The notes: generated by a model from the letters alone, not told the origin. 40,990 nucleotides of DNA from Burkholderiaceae bacterium (GCA_028685665.1 JAQUDN010000008.1:1-40990); one strand, 5' to 3'. Counted from the stretch's first letter, positions 16,796 to 26,786 are shown. Made by a program: numbers and translations.

Positions 16796-17787
16796 ACGCC
16801 CCGCATGAAATCCTGCTCGCCGAGCCGCGCGGCTTTTGTGCAGGCGTGGACCGGGCCATCGAGATCGTCGAGCGCGCCCTCCAGAAATTTGGCCGCCCGA
16901 TCTATGTGCGCCACGAAATCGTGCACAACACCTATGTGGTGAACGACCTCAAGGACAAAGGCGCCATCTTCATCGAAGACCTGGCCGATGTGCCGCCCGG
17001 CGCCACGCTGATCTTCAGTGCGCACGGCGTGAGCAAGGCGGTGCAGGCCGAAGCGGCCGCGCGCGGCTTCCATGTGTTCGATGCCACCTGCCCGCTGGTG
17101 ACCAAGGTGCATGTCGAAGTCGCCAAGCTGGCCAAAGAGGGCTATGAGTTCATCATGATCGGCCACAAGGGCCATCCCGAAGTGGAGGGCACCATGGGCC
17201 AGCTCGACGCGGGCATCCATCTGGTCGAGGATGTGGCCGACGTGGCGCGCGTGCAGCCCCGCCAGACCGCCAAGCTCGCGGTGGTCACCCAGACCACCCT
17301 GAGCGTGGACGACGCGGCGGGCATCACGGCGGCGGTGCGCGCGCGCTTTCCGTCGGTGCGCGAGCCCAAGCAGCAAGATATCTGCTATGCCACGCAGAAC
17401 CGCCAGGACGCCGTCAAGGTGCTGAGCCCGCAGGTGGATCTGGTGATCGTGGTGGGCAGCCCCACCAGCTCCAACAGCAACCGCCTGCGCGAGTTGGCCG
17501 CCAAGCTGGGCACCACGGCCTATATGGTGGACAGCGCCGAGGAATTGCGCCCGGAGTGGTTCGAGGGCCTGGCCCGTGTCGGCCTCACGGCGGGGGCCTC
17601 GGCCCCCGAGATCCTGGTGCGCCAGGTGATCGACCGCATCAAGGACCTGGGCGCCGTGTCGGTGCGCACCATGGCGGGCATCGAAGAATCGGTGAAGTTT
17701 CCGCTGCCCAAGGGGCTCAAGATCGATGCCGCCACCGGCCTGGAAATCGCCGAGCGCACCCCGGAAACCGGTCCGGCCGGGCATTGA
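16792..17787 (+). CDS. ispH: 4-hydroxy-3-methylbut-2-enyl diphosphate reductase
   Basis: 331 residues. It performs the last step of the MEP isoprenoid pathway, making IPP and DMAPP. The Fe-S ligands Cys16, Cys100 and Cys198 are present, as are His45, His78 and His128, the catalytic Glu130 in GHPE, and the SSNSNRL substrate motif (226-232). Length and order are typical. Coupled to fkpB by a four-base overlap. Confidence 0.98.
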   Translation: MNAPHEILLAEPRGFCAGVDRAIEIVERALQKFGRPIYVRHEIVHNTYVVNDLKDKGAIFIEDLADVPPGATLIFSAHGVSKAVQAEAAARGFHVFDATCPLVTKVHVEVAKLAKEGYEFIMIGHKGHPEVEGTMGQLDAGIHLVEDVADVARVQPRQTAKLAVVTQTTLSVDDAAGITAAVRARFPSVREPKQQDICYATQNRQDAVKVLSPQVDLVIVVGSPTSSNSNRLRELAAKLGTTAYMVDSAEELRPEWFEGLARVGLTAGASAPEILVRQVIDRIKDLGAVSVRTMAGIEESVKFPLPKGLKIDAATGLEIAERTPETGPAGH

Positions 17788-17828
17788 GCACGTCCCAGCT
17801 GTTGAAGGTCAGCGTGCGGATGCTCATC

Positions 17829-17880
17829 TATTGATAGCTATCAGCGTCCGTTGAATAAGCCGTAGAGCCGCTTTTTGCTG
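17829..17880. repeat. Intergenic ATAGCT-family repeat (copy 4)
   Basis: The core GATAGCTATC (17833-17842) is a perfect 10-base palindrome. The tail TTGAATAAGCCGTAGAGCCG plus CTTTTTGCT aligns with copies 2 and 3. It lies between the convergent ispH and CBS genes and could double as a weak terminator. Confidence 0.65.
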
Positions 17881-17885
17881 AATTT

Positions 17886-18575
17886 TCAGAGCGACTCCGC
17901 CGAGCCGATCCACAGGTCCAGCGGGGGCTCGGCGGCCACGGCCCGCAGGATGTCGCTGCGCGAGACAAAGCCTTGCAAGGTGCCGACCTCGTCCGTCACT
18001 GGCAGGCCGGTCAGGCCGGTGTCCAGCAGCACGGCGGCCACCCGGCGCAAGTCGGTGTCGGCGGCCACCGCCGGCGCGGGGCTCAGCATCACGTCGCCCA
18101 CGGTCCGCAGGCCCATGGGCGGCGCGGACAGGGCCCCTTCGGGCGCGGGCAGCAGGTCGGCGGGCGCCATGTCCACCCACAGCAGCATGCCGATCACGCG
18201 CCCCAGCGCATTCACCACGGGCACTTCGGCCACCTGGTGTTCGGCCAGTTTGTGCCAGGCCACATTGACCTGGGTGTCGGGCGCCACGGTGATCACCCCG
18301 GTGGTCATCACATCCTTGACCTGGGTCAGCGGCAGGCGCACCGGGCGCGGGCCTTGCTCGGTCTGGGCATAGGCAGCGATGGCCTCGTGCTCGCGCAGGT
18401 GGGCCGGCCCGGTGCTGCGCAGCGTGGGGAGCTGCGGGGCTGCGGCGCCGGGCGCCTCCTGCACGCGCGGACGCAGGGCCTGGATGCGCTGGACCCGTGG
18501 CACCAGCCCGACCTGCCCCAGTTTTTCGGGGCCACCCCGCAAGACCTGCCCCGCAGGGCCGAAAACAAAAAACAT
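17886..18575 (-). CDS. Tandem CBS-domain protein
   Basis: 229 residues; AGGAGG upstream of the ATG on the - strand is a strong ribosome-binding site. The N-terminal 80 residues are low in recognisable motifs. Two CBS motifs follow (about 85-140 and 157-213), with KDVMTTGVITVAPDTQV and GDVMLSPAPAVAADTDL as the repeat starts. CBS pairs bind adenine nucleotides and report energy state. No catalytic domain is attached, so the regulated partner is unknown. Monocistronic between ispH and serS. Confidence 0.88.
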   Translation of the reverse strand: MFFVFGPAGQVLRGGPEKLGQVGLVPRVQRIQALRPRVQEAPGAAAPQLPTLRSTGPAHLREHEAIAAYAQTEQGPRPVRLPLTQVKDVMTTGVITVAPDTQVNVAWHKLAEHQVAEVPVVNALGRVIGMLLWVDMAPADLLPAPEGALSAPPMGLRTVGDVMLSPAPAVAADTDLRRVAAVLLDTGLTGLPVTDEVGTLQGFVSRSDILRAVAAEPPLDLWIGSAESL

Positions 18576-18671
18576 GCTGCCTCCTGATGGCCCCCTGCGT
18601 CGCAGGGCCTGTTGCTATGGTATCGGCACGTTGTGGCGCCCGGTGCAGCGCGGCCCTGCTGGCGGCCCCTC

Positions 18672-20038
<1,367 letters not shown>

Positions 20039-20056
20039 CGCAGGCTTCGACACACA

Positions 20057-20147
<91 letters not shown>

Positions 20148-20153
20148 TATTCA

Positions 20154-20191
20154 AAAAGCCTTGCTGCTATGAAAATAGAAGCAAGGCTTTT
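20154..20191 (+). terminator. Rho-independent terminator after tRNA-Ser
   Basis: AAAAGCCTTGC (20154-20164) pairs perfectly over 11 bases with GCAAGGCTTTT (20181-20191). The loop holds a small CTAT/ATAG apical stem, and the right arm ends in TTTT. Confidence 0.8.
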
Positions 20192-20314
20192 CTGGTTTCT
20201 GGCCTTGTGCCGCCATGCATTCGCCTGGGTGCCAGGGGCCCGCCAACACGGCATGCGGGTCCCGGTGCCCGCAGTGGGGCCTGGGGCGGGGCGCACTCCG
20301 CTGTTTTTGCCGGC

Positions 20315-20334
20315 GCCCCCCGCTGGCTGGGGGC
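20315..20334 (-). other. Hairpin at the end of the gentisate operon
   Basis: GCCCCC (20315-20320) pairs with GGGGGC (20329-20334) immediately after the last stop codon on the - strand. No U-tract follows, so it is more likely an mRNA 3' stabiliser than an intrinsic terminator. The remaining roughly 120 bases up to the tRNA terminator show nothing else recognisable. Confidence 0.4.
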
Positions 20335-21345
20335 CTATTCCAGGCTGATATTGGCGTTGGTGATCAGCTGTTGGTACTGGCTGGACTTGGTCTCGGCGTT
20401 CTTCAGGATCTCTTCGGCGGACCAGTTCAGGGTTTCGAACGCGAAGGTGTTGAAGCGTTCGCGCACTTCGGGGTCGGCCAACACTTTGAGCACGTCCGCA
20501 TGGATCTTGGTGCGCACGGCCGCAGGAACGCCCTTGGGCGTGACCAGCACGACAAACGAGTTCACATCCATCCCGGCGGGGCCCCCGGCTTCGGCCACGG
20601 TGGGCACCTCGGGCAATTGGGGAATGCGCTGGGCCCGGGCGACGGCCAGATACCGGATCTTGCCCGCCTTGTACACGCCCTGGCTCGATGGGATGCTGGC
20701 AAAGCTCCAGGGCACATCGCCGTTGGCCACCGAGGTGAAAAGCTGGCTGACTTCTTTGTAGGGCACATGGGTCATCTTGGCGCCGCTGAGCATTTCGAGC
20801 CATTCGCCGCCCAGGTGGCCCGGGCTACCAACCCCCCAGGAGCCGTAACTGACGCTGTTCGGGCTGGCTTTGGCCGCCGCAATGAGGTCGCCGACGTTCT
20901 TCCAGGGCGACTGGGCCGAGACCGCGATCATGAAGGGCGTGCGGAACAGCGGCGCGACCGGGTCGAAGGTCTTGAGCGTCTCGAAACGGCGGTTTTTATA
21001 CAGGTGGGGCAAGGCCGAGAGGTGTTCGCTGTCGAGCTGCAGCAGCGTGTAGCCATCGCTGGTGCCGCGGCGGGCGGCTTCGATGGCAATGAAGCCGCCG
21101 CCCCCGGGGCGGTTGTCCACGGTCACGGTCTGCTTCCACTGCAGGGACAGTTTGTTGGCCACCAGGCGCAGCACGGCGTCGGGGCCGCTGCCCACGGCAA
21201 AGGCGGTGACCAGGGTGACCGGCTTGGTCGGAAAGTCGCTGGCGGTTTGCGCGCTGGCGCTGCCGAATGTGGCGCTCAGGGCGGTGCCCAGTGCAGCCGC
21301 CAGCAGGCGGCGGCGGACGGGGGCGGGTGACGCAAAGGGGTTCAT
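20335..21345 (-). CDS. Bug-family (TctC-like) substrate-binding protein of the gentisate cluster
   Basis: 336 residues; GGAGAC before the ATG. A signal peptide (1-33, RRRLLAAALGTALSA to ASA) targets the periplasm. The Bug fold is shown by FPTKPVTLVTAF, the ligand loops VDNRPGGGGFIAIEAARR and SYGSWGVGSPGHLGGEWLE, and AGKIRYLAVARAQRIPQLPEVPTVAE. Such proteins bind carboxylates. As the last gene of the operon it probably captures 3-hydroxybenzoate, gentisate or a related aromatic acid. No TctA/TctB membrane partner is encoded in the window, which is common for Bug proteins. The ligand is inferred. Confidence 0.9.
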   Translation of the reverse strand: MNPFASPAPVRRRLLAAALGTALSATFGSASAQTASDFPTKPVTLVTAFAVGSGPDAVLRLVANKLSLQWKQTVTVDNRPGGGGFIAIEAARRGTSDGYTLLQLDSEHLSALPHLYKNRRFETLKTFDPVAPLFRTPFMIAVSAQSPWKNVGDLIAAAKASPNSVSYGSWGVGSPGHLGGEWLEMLSGAKMTHVPYKEVSQLFTSVANGDVPWSFASIPSSQGVYKAGKIRYLAVARAQRIPQLPEVPTVAEAGGPAGMDVNSFVVLVTPKGVPAAVRTKIHADVLKVLADPEVRERFNTFAFETLNWSAEEILKNAETKSSQYQQLITNANISLE

Positions 21346-21454
21346 GGGGTGTCTCCTCGGGGGCTCGCGGACAAGGGATGGTGGGGGGAGCACCGCCCCG
21401 TGGGCCCGCCCCCTCGATCGGGGGGCTCTCAGGCCGTGGGCGGTGTGGTGGGCT

Positions 21455-22096
21455 TCAGCCGGCGTCGGGCTGGGCGGCGGGAGCCGCCTTGCGGAAGGCG
21501 TCGATCTGGGCGCAGGCGGTGTCGATGGCCAGGATGCGTGGCCAGCGGCCCAGGTCCACCTTGAAGCGGCGCGCGCTTTCCACCTGGGGCACCAGGTACA
21601 CGTCGGCCACGGTCGGGGCGTCGCCAAAGCTGAAGCCGGCCTGGCGCCGTGGGTCGGCGGCCAGCAAGGCTTCGTAGGCGTCGAATCCCGCGCTGATCCA
21701 GGTGCTGCACCACGCGTTGATCGTGTCCTCGTTGGCCCCGAACTGTTTGCGCAGGGTTTCCAGGATGCGGCGGTTGTTGATGGGGTGGATGTCGCAGCCC
21801 ACGATGGCGGCCAGGGCCCGCACATGGGCGCGGTCTTCGGGGCTGGCCGGGAGCAGGGCGGGGGTCGGGTATTTTTCCTCGAGCCACTCGATGATGGCTG
21901 GCGACTGGATCAGGGTGTGCGTGCCCGTGTCGAGCGCTGGCACCAGCTGCTGCGGGTTGATGGCCTGGAAGGCGGCCTTGAGGTGCTCTTCGGTGCGCAG
22001 GTCCACGGCCACATAGTCGGTGTCCAGGCCCTTGAGGTTCAGGGCGATGCGCAGGCGGTGCGAGGTGCCGCTGCGGAAGAAGTTGTAGAGCTTCAT
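21455..22096 (-). CDS. nagL: Maleylpyruvate isomerase, glutathione-dependent (zeta GST)
   Basis: 213 residues. It isomerises maleylpyruvate to fumarylpyruvate using glutathione. The N-terminal thioredoxin-like domain has the zeta-class motif RSGTSHRLRIALNLKG (8-23), and QLVPALD and QSPAIIEWLEEKYP form the glutathione site. The C-terminal helical domain has CDIHPINNRRIL and VADVYLVPQVESARRF. The sequence closely resembles NagL of Ralstonia U2 as I remember it. Maleylacetoacetate isomerase is the alternative, but the gentisate dioxygenase next door favours maleylpyruvate. It lies 12 bases after the hydrolase gene. Confidence 0.92.
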   Translation of the reverse strand: MKLYNFFRSGTSHRLRIALNLKGLDTDYVAVDLRTEEHLKAAFQAINPQQLVPALDTGTHTLIQSPAIIEWLEEKYPTPALLPASPEDRAHVRALAAIVGCDIHPINNRRILETLRKQFGANEDTINAWCSTWISAGFDAYEALLAADPRRQAGFSFGDAPTVADVYLVPQVESARRFKVDLGRWPRILAIDTACAQIDAFRKAAPAAQPDAG

Positions 22097-22108
22097 GGCG
22101 GTGCGTCC

Positions 22109-22810
22109 TTATTCTGCAGGGCCCACGTGCAACAGGACTTCGCCCACGCCTTCGACCTGGCCGGTGATCTCGTCGCCTGGCACCACGGCGCCCACGCCTT
22201 CGGGGGTGCCGGTGTAGATCAGGTCGCCAGGCTGCAGGTGGTAGTAGAGCGACAGGTCGGCAATGATTTCGCGGATGTTCCAGATCAGCTTGTCCAGGTT
22301 GGATTGCTGTTGGGTCACGCCGTTGACGGCCAGCTGGATGCCGCCCTGGTCCAGCACCACGCCGGCCATGGGCACGACTTCGCTGCACACCGCCGATTGC
22401 TCGACATCCTTGCCCAGATCCCAGGGACGGCCTTTTTCGCGGGCGACCAGTTGCAGGTCGCGGCGGGTCATGTCCAGGCCTGTGGCGTAGCCGTAGATGT
22501 GTTCGTGGGCCTGGGCTTCAGGGATGCGGAAGCCGGCCTTGCCGATCACCAGCACCAGTTCCATCTCGAAGTGGTAGTTCTGGGTTTCGGGCGGGTAAGG
22601 CACGGTGGCGCCGGATTCGACCAGGGCCTGGGGGGATTTGGTGAAATAGAACGCCCGTTCGGCGGCCTTGTCCACGGGGCGGCCCATCTCGATGGCATGG
22701 GCGTGGTAGTTGCGCCCGACGCAAAAAATGCGGTTCACAGGCAGGCGTTCGGTCTTGCCGCGCACGGGCAGGGAGGGCGCAGCGGGCGGGGTCCAGAGGT
22801 AGGAGGTCAT
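22109..22810 (-). CDS. nagK: Fumarylpyruvate hydrolase (FAH family)
   Basis: 233 residues. It splits fumarylpyruvate to fumarate and pyruvate, the final pathway step. The FAH catalytic domain starts with KIFC-like NRIFCVGRNYHAHA (27-40). Metal ligands Glu82 and Glu84 (FEMELVLVIG) and Asp113 (GLDMTRRDLQ) are present, and the C-terminus has GDLIYTGTPEGVGAV. The length fits the short FAH type. It lies 35 bases after the dioxygenase gene and is clearly in the same operon. Confidence 0.93.
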   Translation of the reverse strand: MTSYLWTPPAAPSLPVRGKTERLPVNRIFCVGRNYHAHAIEMGRPVDKAAERAFYFTKSPQALVESGATVPYPPETQNYHFEMELVLVIGKAGFRIPEAQAHEHIYGYATGLDMTRRDLQLVAREKGRPWDLGKDVEQSAVCSEVVPMAGVVLDQGGIQLAVNGVTQQQSNLDKLIWNIREIIADLSLYYHLQPGDLIYTGTPEGVGAVVPGDEITGQVEGVGEVLLHVGPAE

Positions 22811-22845
22811 GGGGTCCTTGCAGAAAAAAAGGGAAAAAACAGGGT

Positions 22846-23883
22846 TCAGCCGCGCTCTTCGTACACGCCGAGCTTGCGGTGCAGGGGCGATTCGTCTGCA
22901 ATGAACAGGAAGGCTGGTTCGGAGGACGAGCGGTTGTGCAGCGTGACTGCGGTGTAGCCCGGGGCACAGCAGGTGTCGGCCTCGGCCAGGGTGAAGGACT
23001 GGGCTGGCACCTGCACTTCGGTGCCCCCTTCGATCTGGTGGAAGACGATGGCGGGCGAGCGTGCCGGCAGTCGCAGCGTCTGGCCGGGGCGCAGCATCAG
23101 GGCGTAGAAGCCCAGGATGTTCTCCGCATCTTCACCGGTTTCCGGGTTGACGTAGGTGATCTGCACGGCCTCCAGGTCCGGGCGGTCGGCGGCCAGCGAT
23201 TCGAGGGCGGCGCGCGCATCGGCCCAGGGGTAGCGCAGCATGGGGTAGCGGGCGCCGCTGCGGCCAAATACCGGCGTCGGCACCACGCCGCCGCGGCGGT
23301 AGGCCCGATCGCCCTGGCCGGGTTTGGTGGCTTGGCGGTCGCCATTGAGGTGGTAGCTGGCCTCCATGTAATAGACCAGGGGCAGGTCCAGTACATCCAG
23401 CCAGATCACCGGCTGGTCGCCTTCGTGGCCGTGTTCATGCCACAGGCCGGTGGGGGTCAATATCAGGTCGCCGCGTGCCATCGGGCATTTTTCGCCATCG
23501 ACCGTGGTCCAGGCGCCGTCGCCTTCGACCACCATGCGCACGGCATTGGGTGTGTGGCGGTGCGATGGCGCCCATTCCCCGGGCAGCAGCAACTGCATGC
23601 CCAGGTACATCGCGGCACTGGCCTGCATTTTTTCCAGGCCATGCCCCGGGTTGGCCAGCACCAGCACGCGGCGCTCGGCTTTTTCGATGGGAGTGAGTTC
23701 ACCGGCCTTGAGCAGCAGGGGCTTGATGGACTGGTAGGGCCAGTGGGTGGCCTGGGTCTGGCGCGCGGGGATGTGCGGGGGCAGAACCCCGCGCAAACTG
23801 GGCCACAGGGGCACCAGATTGTGGCTTTGGAGTTCGTCGCGGTAATCCTGCGGCAGGTCTTCGAGTCGTCCGAGTTCGAGCAT
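22846..23883 (-). CDS. nagI: Gentisate 1,2-dioxygenase
   Basis: 345 residues from MLELGRLEDL, chosen because AAGGAAA precedes this ATG; the reading frame is open further upstream. It opens the gentisate ring to maleylpyruvate using Fe(II) and O2. The bicupin fold is shown by PSHRHTPNAVRMVVEG, giving Fe ligands His108 and His110, and LWHEHGHEG with His149. A second, degenerate cupin occupies the C-terminal half. The gene lies 17 bases after the hydroxylase gene. Confidence 0.95.
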   Translation of the reverse strand: MLELGRLEDLPQDYRDELQSHNLVPLWPSLRGVLPPHIPARQTQATHWPYQSIKPLLLKAGELTPIEKAERRVLVLANPGHGLEKMQASAAMYLGMQLLLPGEWAPSHRHTPNAVRMVVEGDGAWTTVDGEKCPMARGDLILTPTGLWHEHGHEGDQPVIWLDVLDLPLVYYMEASYHLNGDRQATKPGQGDRAYRRGGVVPTPVFGRSGARYPMLRYPWADARAALESLAADRPDLEAVQITYVNPETGEDAENILGFYALMLRPGQTLRLPARSPAIVFHQIEGGTEVQVPAQSFTLAEADTCCAPGYTAVTLHNRSSSEPAFLFIADESPLHRKLGVYEERG

Positions 23884-23900
23884 GGGGGTTTCCTTGGGGG

Positions 23901-25106
23901 TCAGTGGTCGGCGAGGCAGTTGCTGACATTCCAGCCATACAGCCATTCAATGGCATCGTAAAAACGCGCCGGGGAACGGCCTTTCCAGAGTTCGTTCCGG
24001 ATCAGGCGCTCCATGCCTTTGGCGTGGTAAAGGCGGCCCATTTCGCGGCCGGAGAGCACGATACGGCCCGTGCGCGTGGCGCGCGAGCGTTGGTAGAGGT
24101 CGAGCGCCGGTTCCCAGGCGTTGTGGTGGACCCGCAGGGCTTCTCCCAGTGTCACGGCGTCTTCCAGGGCCATGCACCCGCCCTGGGCCATGTACTGCGT
24201 GGTGGGGTGGGCTGCATCGCCCAGCAGCGTGACGCGGCCATAAGTCCATTGGGCAATCGGCTCCCGGTCTGCCGTGGCCCAGCGCTTCCAGCTCTTGGGC
24301 AGATCGATCAGCTGGCGCGCCTGCGGGCAGATACCCTGGAAATAGCTTTCCACTTCTTCTTTGCTGCCCTCGGTGACGCCCCAGGCTTCCTGCTGGCGGC
24401 TGTGGAAGGTCACGACCACGTTGTATTGCTCGCCCCCGCGCAGGGGGTAGTGCACCAGGTGGCAGTGCGGACCGGCCCAGAGGCTGGCGGCGTTCCAGCG
24501 CAGGTCTTCGGGAAAGTCCTGCTTGTCCACGACGGCGCGGTAGACCACATGGCCCGTCACGCGGGCTGGATCGCCCACATACTGCTCCCGGACCACGGAT
24601 TTCACCCCGTCCGCGGCAATCAGCACCGAGCCCCGCCAGGCCTTGCCCTGTGCGTCGTAGGCCGTGACGCCGCGGGCGTCTTGCTCGACGCGCACGATGC
24701 GTGTGCGGGTGATGAACTCCACCCGGCCGGTTTCTTGTGCGCCTTCGAGCAAGGCGTTGTGCACATCCACGCGGTGGATCACGGCATAGGGATTGCCGAA
24801 GCGCTCACGGAAGGCTTCGTCGGTGGGGATTTTGCCGATCTGGCTGCTGTCGATGGCGTCGTGCATGACCATGTAGTCGGTGAACACGGCGCGGCTGCGG
24901 GCCTTGTCACCGATGCCCAGCGCGTCGAAGGCGTGAAAGGCGTTGGGGCCCAGCTGGATGCCGGCGCCGATCTCGCCGATCTGCGGGGCCTGTTCGAACA
25001 CCTGGACGTGAAAGCCCTGGCGCACCAGCGCCAGGGCCGCCGCCAGGCCACCAATGCCGCCACCGGCCACTAAAACGGGTTCTGACGAACAGACAGAAGA
25101 GGTCAT
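23901..25106 (-). CDS. 3-hydroxybenzoate 6-hydroxylase, FAD monooxygenase
   Basis: 401 residues, class A flavoprotein monooxygenase. The FAD-binding motif GGGIGG (15-20) is followed by Glu39, the DG motif at 167-168 (AADGVKSVVR), and GDAAHP (296-301). Pocket residues His214 and Gln304 correspond to those described in Rhodococcus 3HB6H (from memory). It converts 3-hydroxybenzoate to gentisate with NADH and O2, feeding the dioxygenase encoded next. It is the first gene of the operon. A salicylate hydroxylase is possible by fold but would make catechol, which does not fit this cluster. Confidence 0.9.
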   Translation of the reverse strand: MTSSVCSSEPVLVAGGGIGGLAAALALVRQGFHVQVFEQAPQIGEIGAGIQLGPNAFHAFDALGIGDKARSRAVFTDYMVMHDAIDSSQIGKIPTDEAFRERFGNPYAVIHRVDVHNALLEGAQETGRVEFITRTRIVRVEQDARGVTAYDAQGKAWRGSVLIAADGVKSVVREQYVGDPARVTGHVVYRAVVDKQDFPEDLRWNAASLWAGPHCHLVHYPLRGGEQYNVVVTFHSRQQEAWGVTEGSKEEVESYFQGICPQARQLIDLPKSWKRWATADREPIAQWTYGRVTLLGDAAHPTTQYMAQGGCMALEDAVTLGEALRVHHNAWEPALDLYQRSRATRTGRIVLSGREMGRLYHAKGMERLIRNELWKGRSPARFYDAIEWLYGWNVSNCLADH

Positions 25107-25151
25107 GACAAGGTCCTGTGCCGCGTGGGATGAAGAGGAGGTATTTGAATG

Positions 25152-25176
25152 GTATGCATATGATAAGTATGCTTAC
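25152..25176. promoter_or_regulatory. Candidate MarR operator in the divergent promoter region
   Basis: GTATGCATA (25152-25160) and TATGCTTAC (25168-25176) form an inverted repeat with 8 of 9 matching pairs and a 7-base spacer. On the - strand it overlaps a possible promoter (CCGACA, 16 bases, TATCAT) for the hydroxylase operon. TAGAAT at 25191-25196 may be the -10 of the MarR gene. This is the AT-richest short stretch of the region. Confidence 0.55.
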
Positions 25177-25233
25177 TAAATTGTCGGTTTTAGAATGCAG
25201 CCCTTGTATCCGTGAAAACCCTTGGCCTGCACC

Positions 25234-25743
25234 ATGACCCTTCCTGCCACTGTCCTTGAGAATCAGCCTGGTTTTTACATTCGACGTCTGCAGCAGATTG
25301 CCGTGGCGGTTTTTATTGAGGAAACGAAGGCGCTGGGGGTGACGCCTGTGCAATACGCCGCATTGGCCGCACTGCACCAGCAAGCGGATGTGGACCAGCG
25401 CACGCTGGCCCGCCGCATTGGTTTTGATGCGTCCACCATCGGCAGCGTGATCGATCGGCTGGAAGCCCGCGGACTCATGCAGCGCAACGCCAGCCCAACC
25501 GACCGGCGGGTGCGTTTGCTCACCCTGACCCCCGCCGGGGTGGACCTGGTCGCCGCCATCGAGCCCGCTATGCTCCGGGCCCAGGAGCGCATGCTGGAGC
25601 CCTTGCCTCCCCCGGAGCGGGCACAGTTCATGGAGATGCTGCGCAAGCTGGTGGATGCGAATAACGCCCTGAGCCGGGCGCCCAGCGAGGGTTGCCTACC
25701 GGTGGAGGCCTTGCCCTTCTCTTCTGCCGAAGAAACGCCGTAG
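25234..25743 (+). CDS. MarR-family regulator of the 3-hydroxybenzoate/gentisate genes
   Basis: 169 residues; the ATG is preferred over an in-frame TTG 12 bases upstream. The winged helix-turn-helix is visible as VTPVQYAALAALHQQ, DQRTLARRIGFDASTIGSVIDRLEARGL and the wing NASPTDRRVRLLTLTPAG. The C-terminal helices form the dimer interface. It is divergent from the catabolic operon across 127 bases, so it probably represses that operon until an aromatic ligand binds. The ligand is inferred. Confidence 0.92.
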   Translation: MTLPATVLENQPGFYIRRLQQIAVAVFIEETKALGVTPVQYAALAALHQQADVDQRTLARRIGFDASTIGSVIDRLEARGLMQRNASPTDRRVRLLTLTPAGVDLVAAIEPAMLRAQERMLEPLPPPERAQFMEMLRKLVDANNALSRAPSEGCLPVEALPFSSAEETP

Positions 25744-25772
25744 CCCCGCCAGCCGCGCGAAGTGGCCGCCGT

Positions 25773-26627
25773 TCACCCCGGGCCTGTGCGGTGGGCCATG
25801 GCTTCACCCAGCCGGATGCCTTTGGCCGGGGCCCATTCGGGGTTGAACTGCAGCGGGCCTTCTGGAAACAGCATGACCACCGTGGAGCCGAGCAGAAAGC
25901 GGCCCATTTCGTCGCCTTGCTGCAGCTCCACCTGTCCCTCGGGGTAGTCCCAGCGGCGCAACTGGCCGGTGCGTGGGGGGTTCACCAGACCATGCCAGAC
26001 CGTGGCCATGCTGCCCACAATCGTCGCTCCAACCAGCACCAGGACGAAAGGGCCGTGCGCCGATTCAAACACGCAGACCACCCGCTCGTTGCGCGCGAAC
26101 AAGCCGGGTACGCCCCGGGCGGTTGCGGGGTTCACCGAGAACAGCTCGCCTGGCACATGCACCATCCGGGTCAATCGACCCGCACAAGGCATGTGGATGC
26201 GGTGGTAGTCGCGGGGGCTCAGGTACAGCGTGGCAAAAGAGCCGTTCTGAAAACGCGCTGCCAGGGCGCTGTCGCCGCCCACCAGGGCGGTGGTGGAGTA
26301 GCGGTGCCCTTTGGCTTGAAAGATCTGGTCTTGGTCGATCGGACCGAATTGGCTGATGGCCCCATCCACAGGGCAGATCAGATCGGCAGCGGCCAGCGGG
26401 CGTGCCCCCGCCTGGAGCGCCCGGGAGAAAAAGGCATTGAACGTCGGATAGCGGGCCACGTCGGGCTCCGCCGCTTCTGCCATATGGACGCCGTAGCGCG
26501 CCACAAATTGGCGGATCACGAAGGTGGTCAGCCTGCCGCAGTGGGCCGAGGCAAAGTGGCCTGCCAAGGTGGTGAGGGCTTGCTTGGGCAATATCTGCTG
26601 CAGCAGAACGGACAGTCGATCAGGCAC
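25773..26627 (-). CDS. psd: Phosphatidylserine decarboxylase proenzyme
   Basis: 284 residues from a GTG giving VPDRLSVLLQQILPKQALT, the usual start of the family; the frame stays open to a GTG 78 bases upstream. It makes phosphatidylethanolamine at the inner membrane. LGST (246-249) is the self-cleavage site, so Ser248 becomes the pyruvoyl group of the short alpha chain. Asp88 (PVDG) and His145 (YHRIHMP) complete the catalytic set. Convergent with the marR gene, 29 bases apart. Confidence 0.96.
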   Translation of the reverse strand: MPDRLSVLLQQILPKQALTTLAGHFASAHCGRLTTFVIRQFVARYGVHMAEAAEPDVARYPTFNAFFSRALQAGARPLAAADLICPVDGAISQFGPIDQDQIFQAKGHRYSTTALVGGDSALAARFQNGSFATLYLSPRDYHRIHMPCAGRLTRMVHVPGELFSVNPATARGVPGLFARNERVVCVFESAHGPFVLVLVGATIVGSMATVWHGLVNPPRTGQLRRWDYPEGQVELQQGDEMGRFLLGSTVVMLFPEGPLQFNPEWAPAKGIRLGEAMAHRTGPG

Positions 26628-26745
26628 GGCGTGTATTCCCAGAGGCAAAGCGGGCGATTTTATCGATCGTTGGCGGGGGCTTTTCGGGCCTGGGGGGCAT
26701 GGCACGTCTGCGCCGGTGTCCGCACGGTGCCATCGGGTAGTGTGT

Positions 26746-26779
26746 TTTTATCAAATTGAGCATCTTTGAAATGATAAAA
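26746..26779. promoter_or_regulatory. Inverted repeat upstream of the HTH-receiver gene
   Basis: TTTTATCA (26746-26753) and TGATAAAA (26772-26779) are perfect 8-base arms, 26 bases centre to centre. Nested inside, TCAAA (26751-26755) faces TTTGA (26765-26769). The right arm ends seven bases before the ATG at 26787. The region is strikingly AT-rich for this genome and lies between divergent psd and the regulator, so it may be an operator for either or for autoregulation. Confidence 0.5.
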
Positions 26780-26786
26780 TGACACC

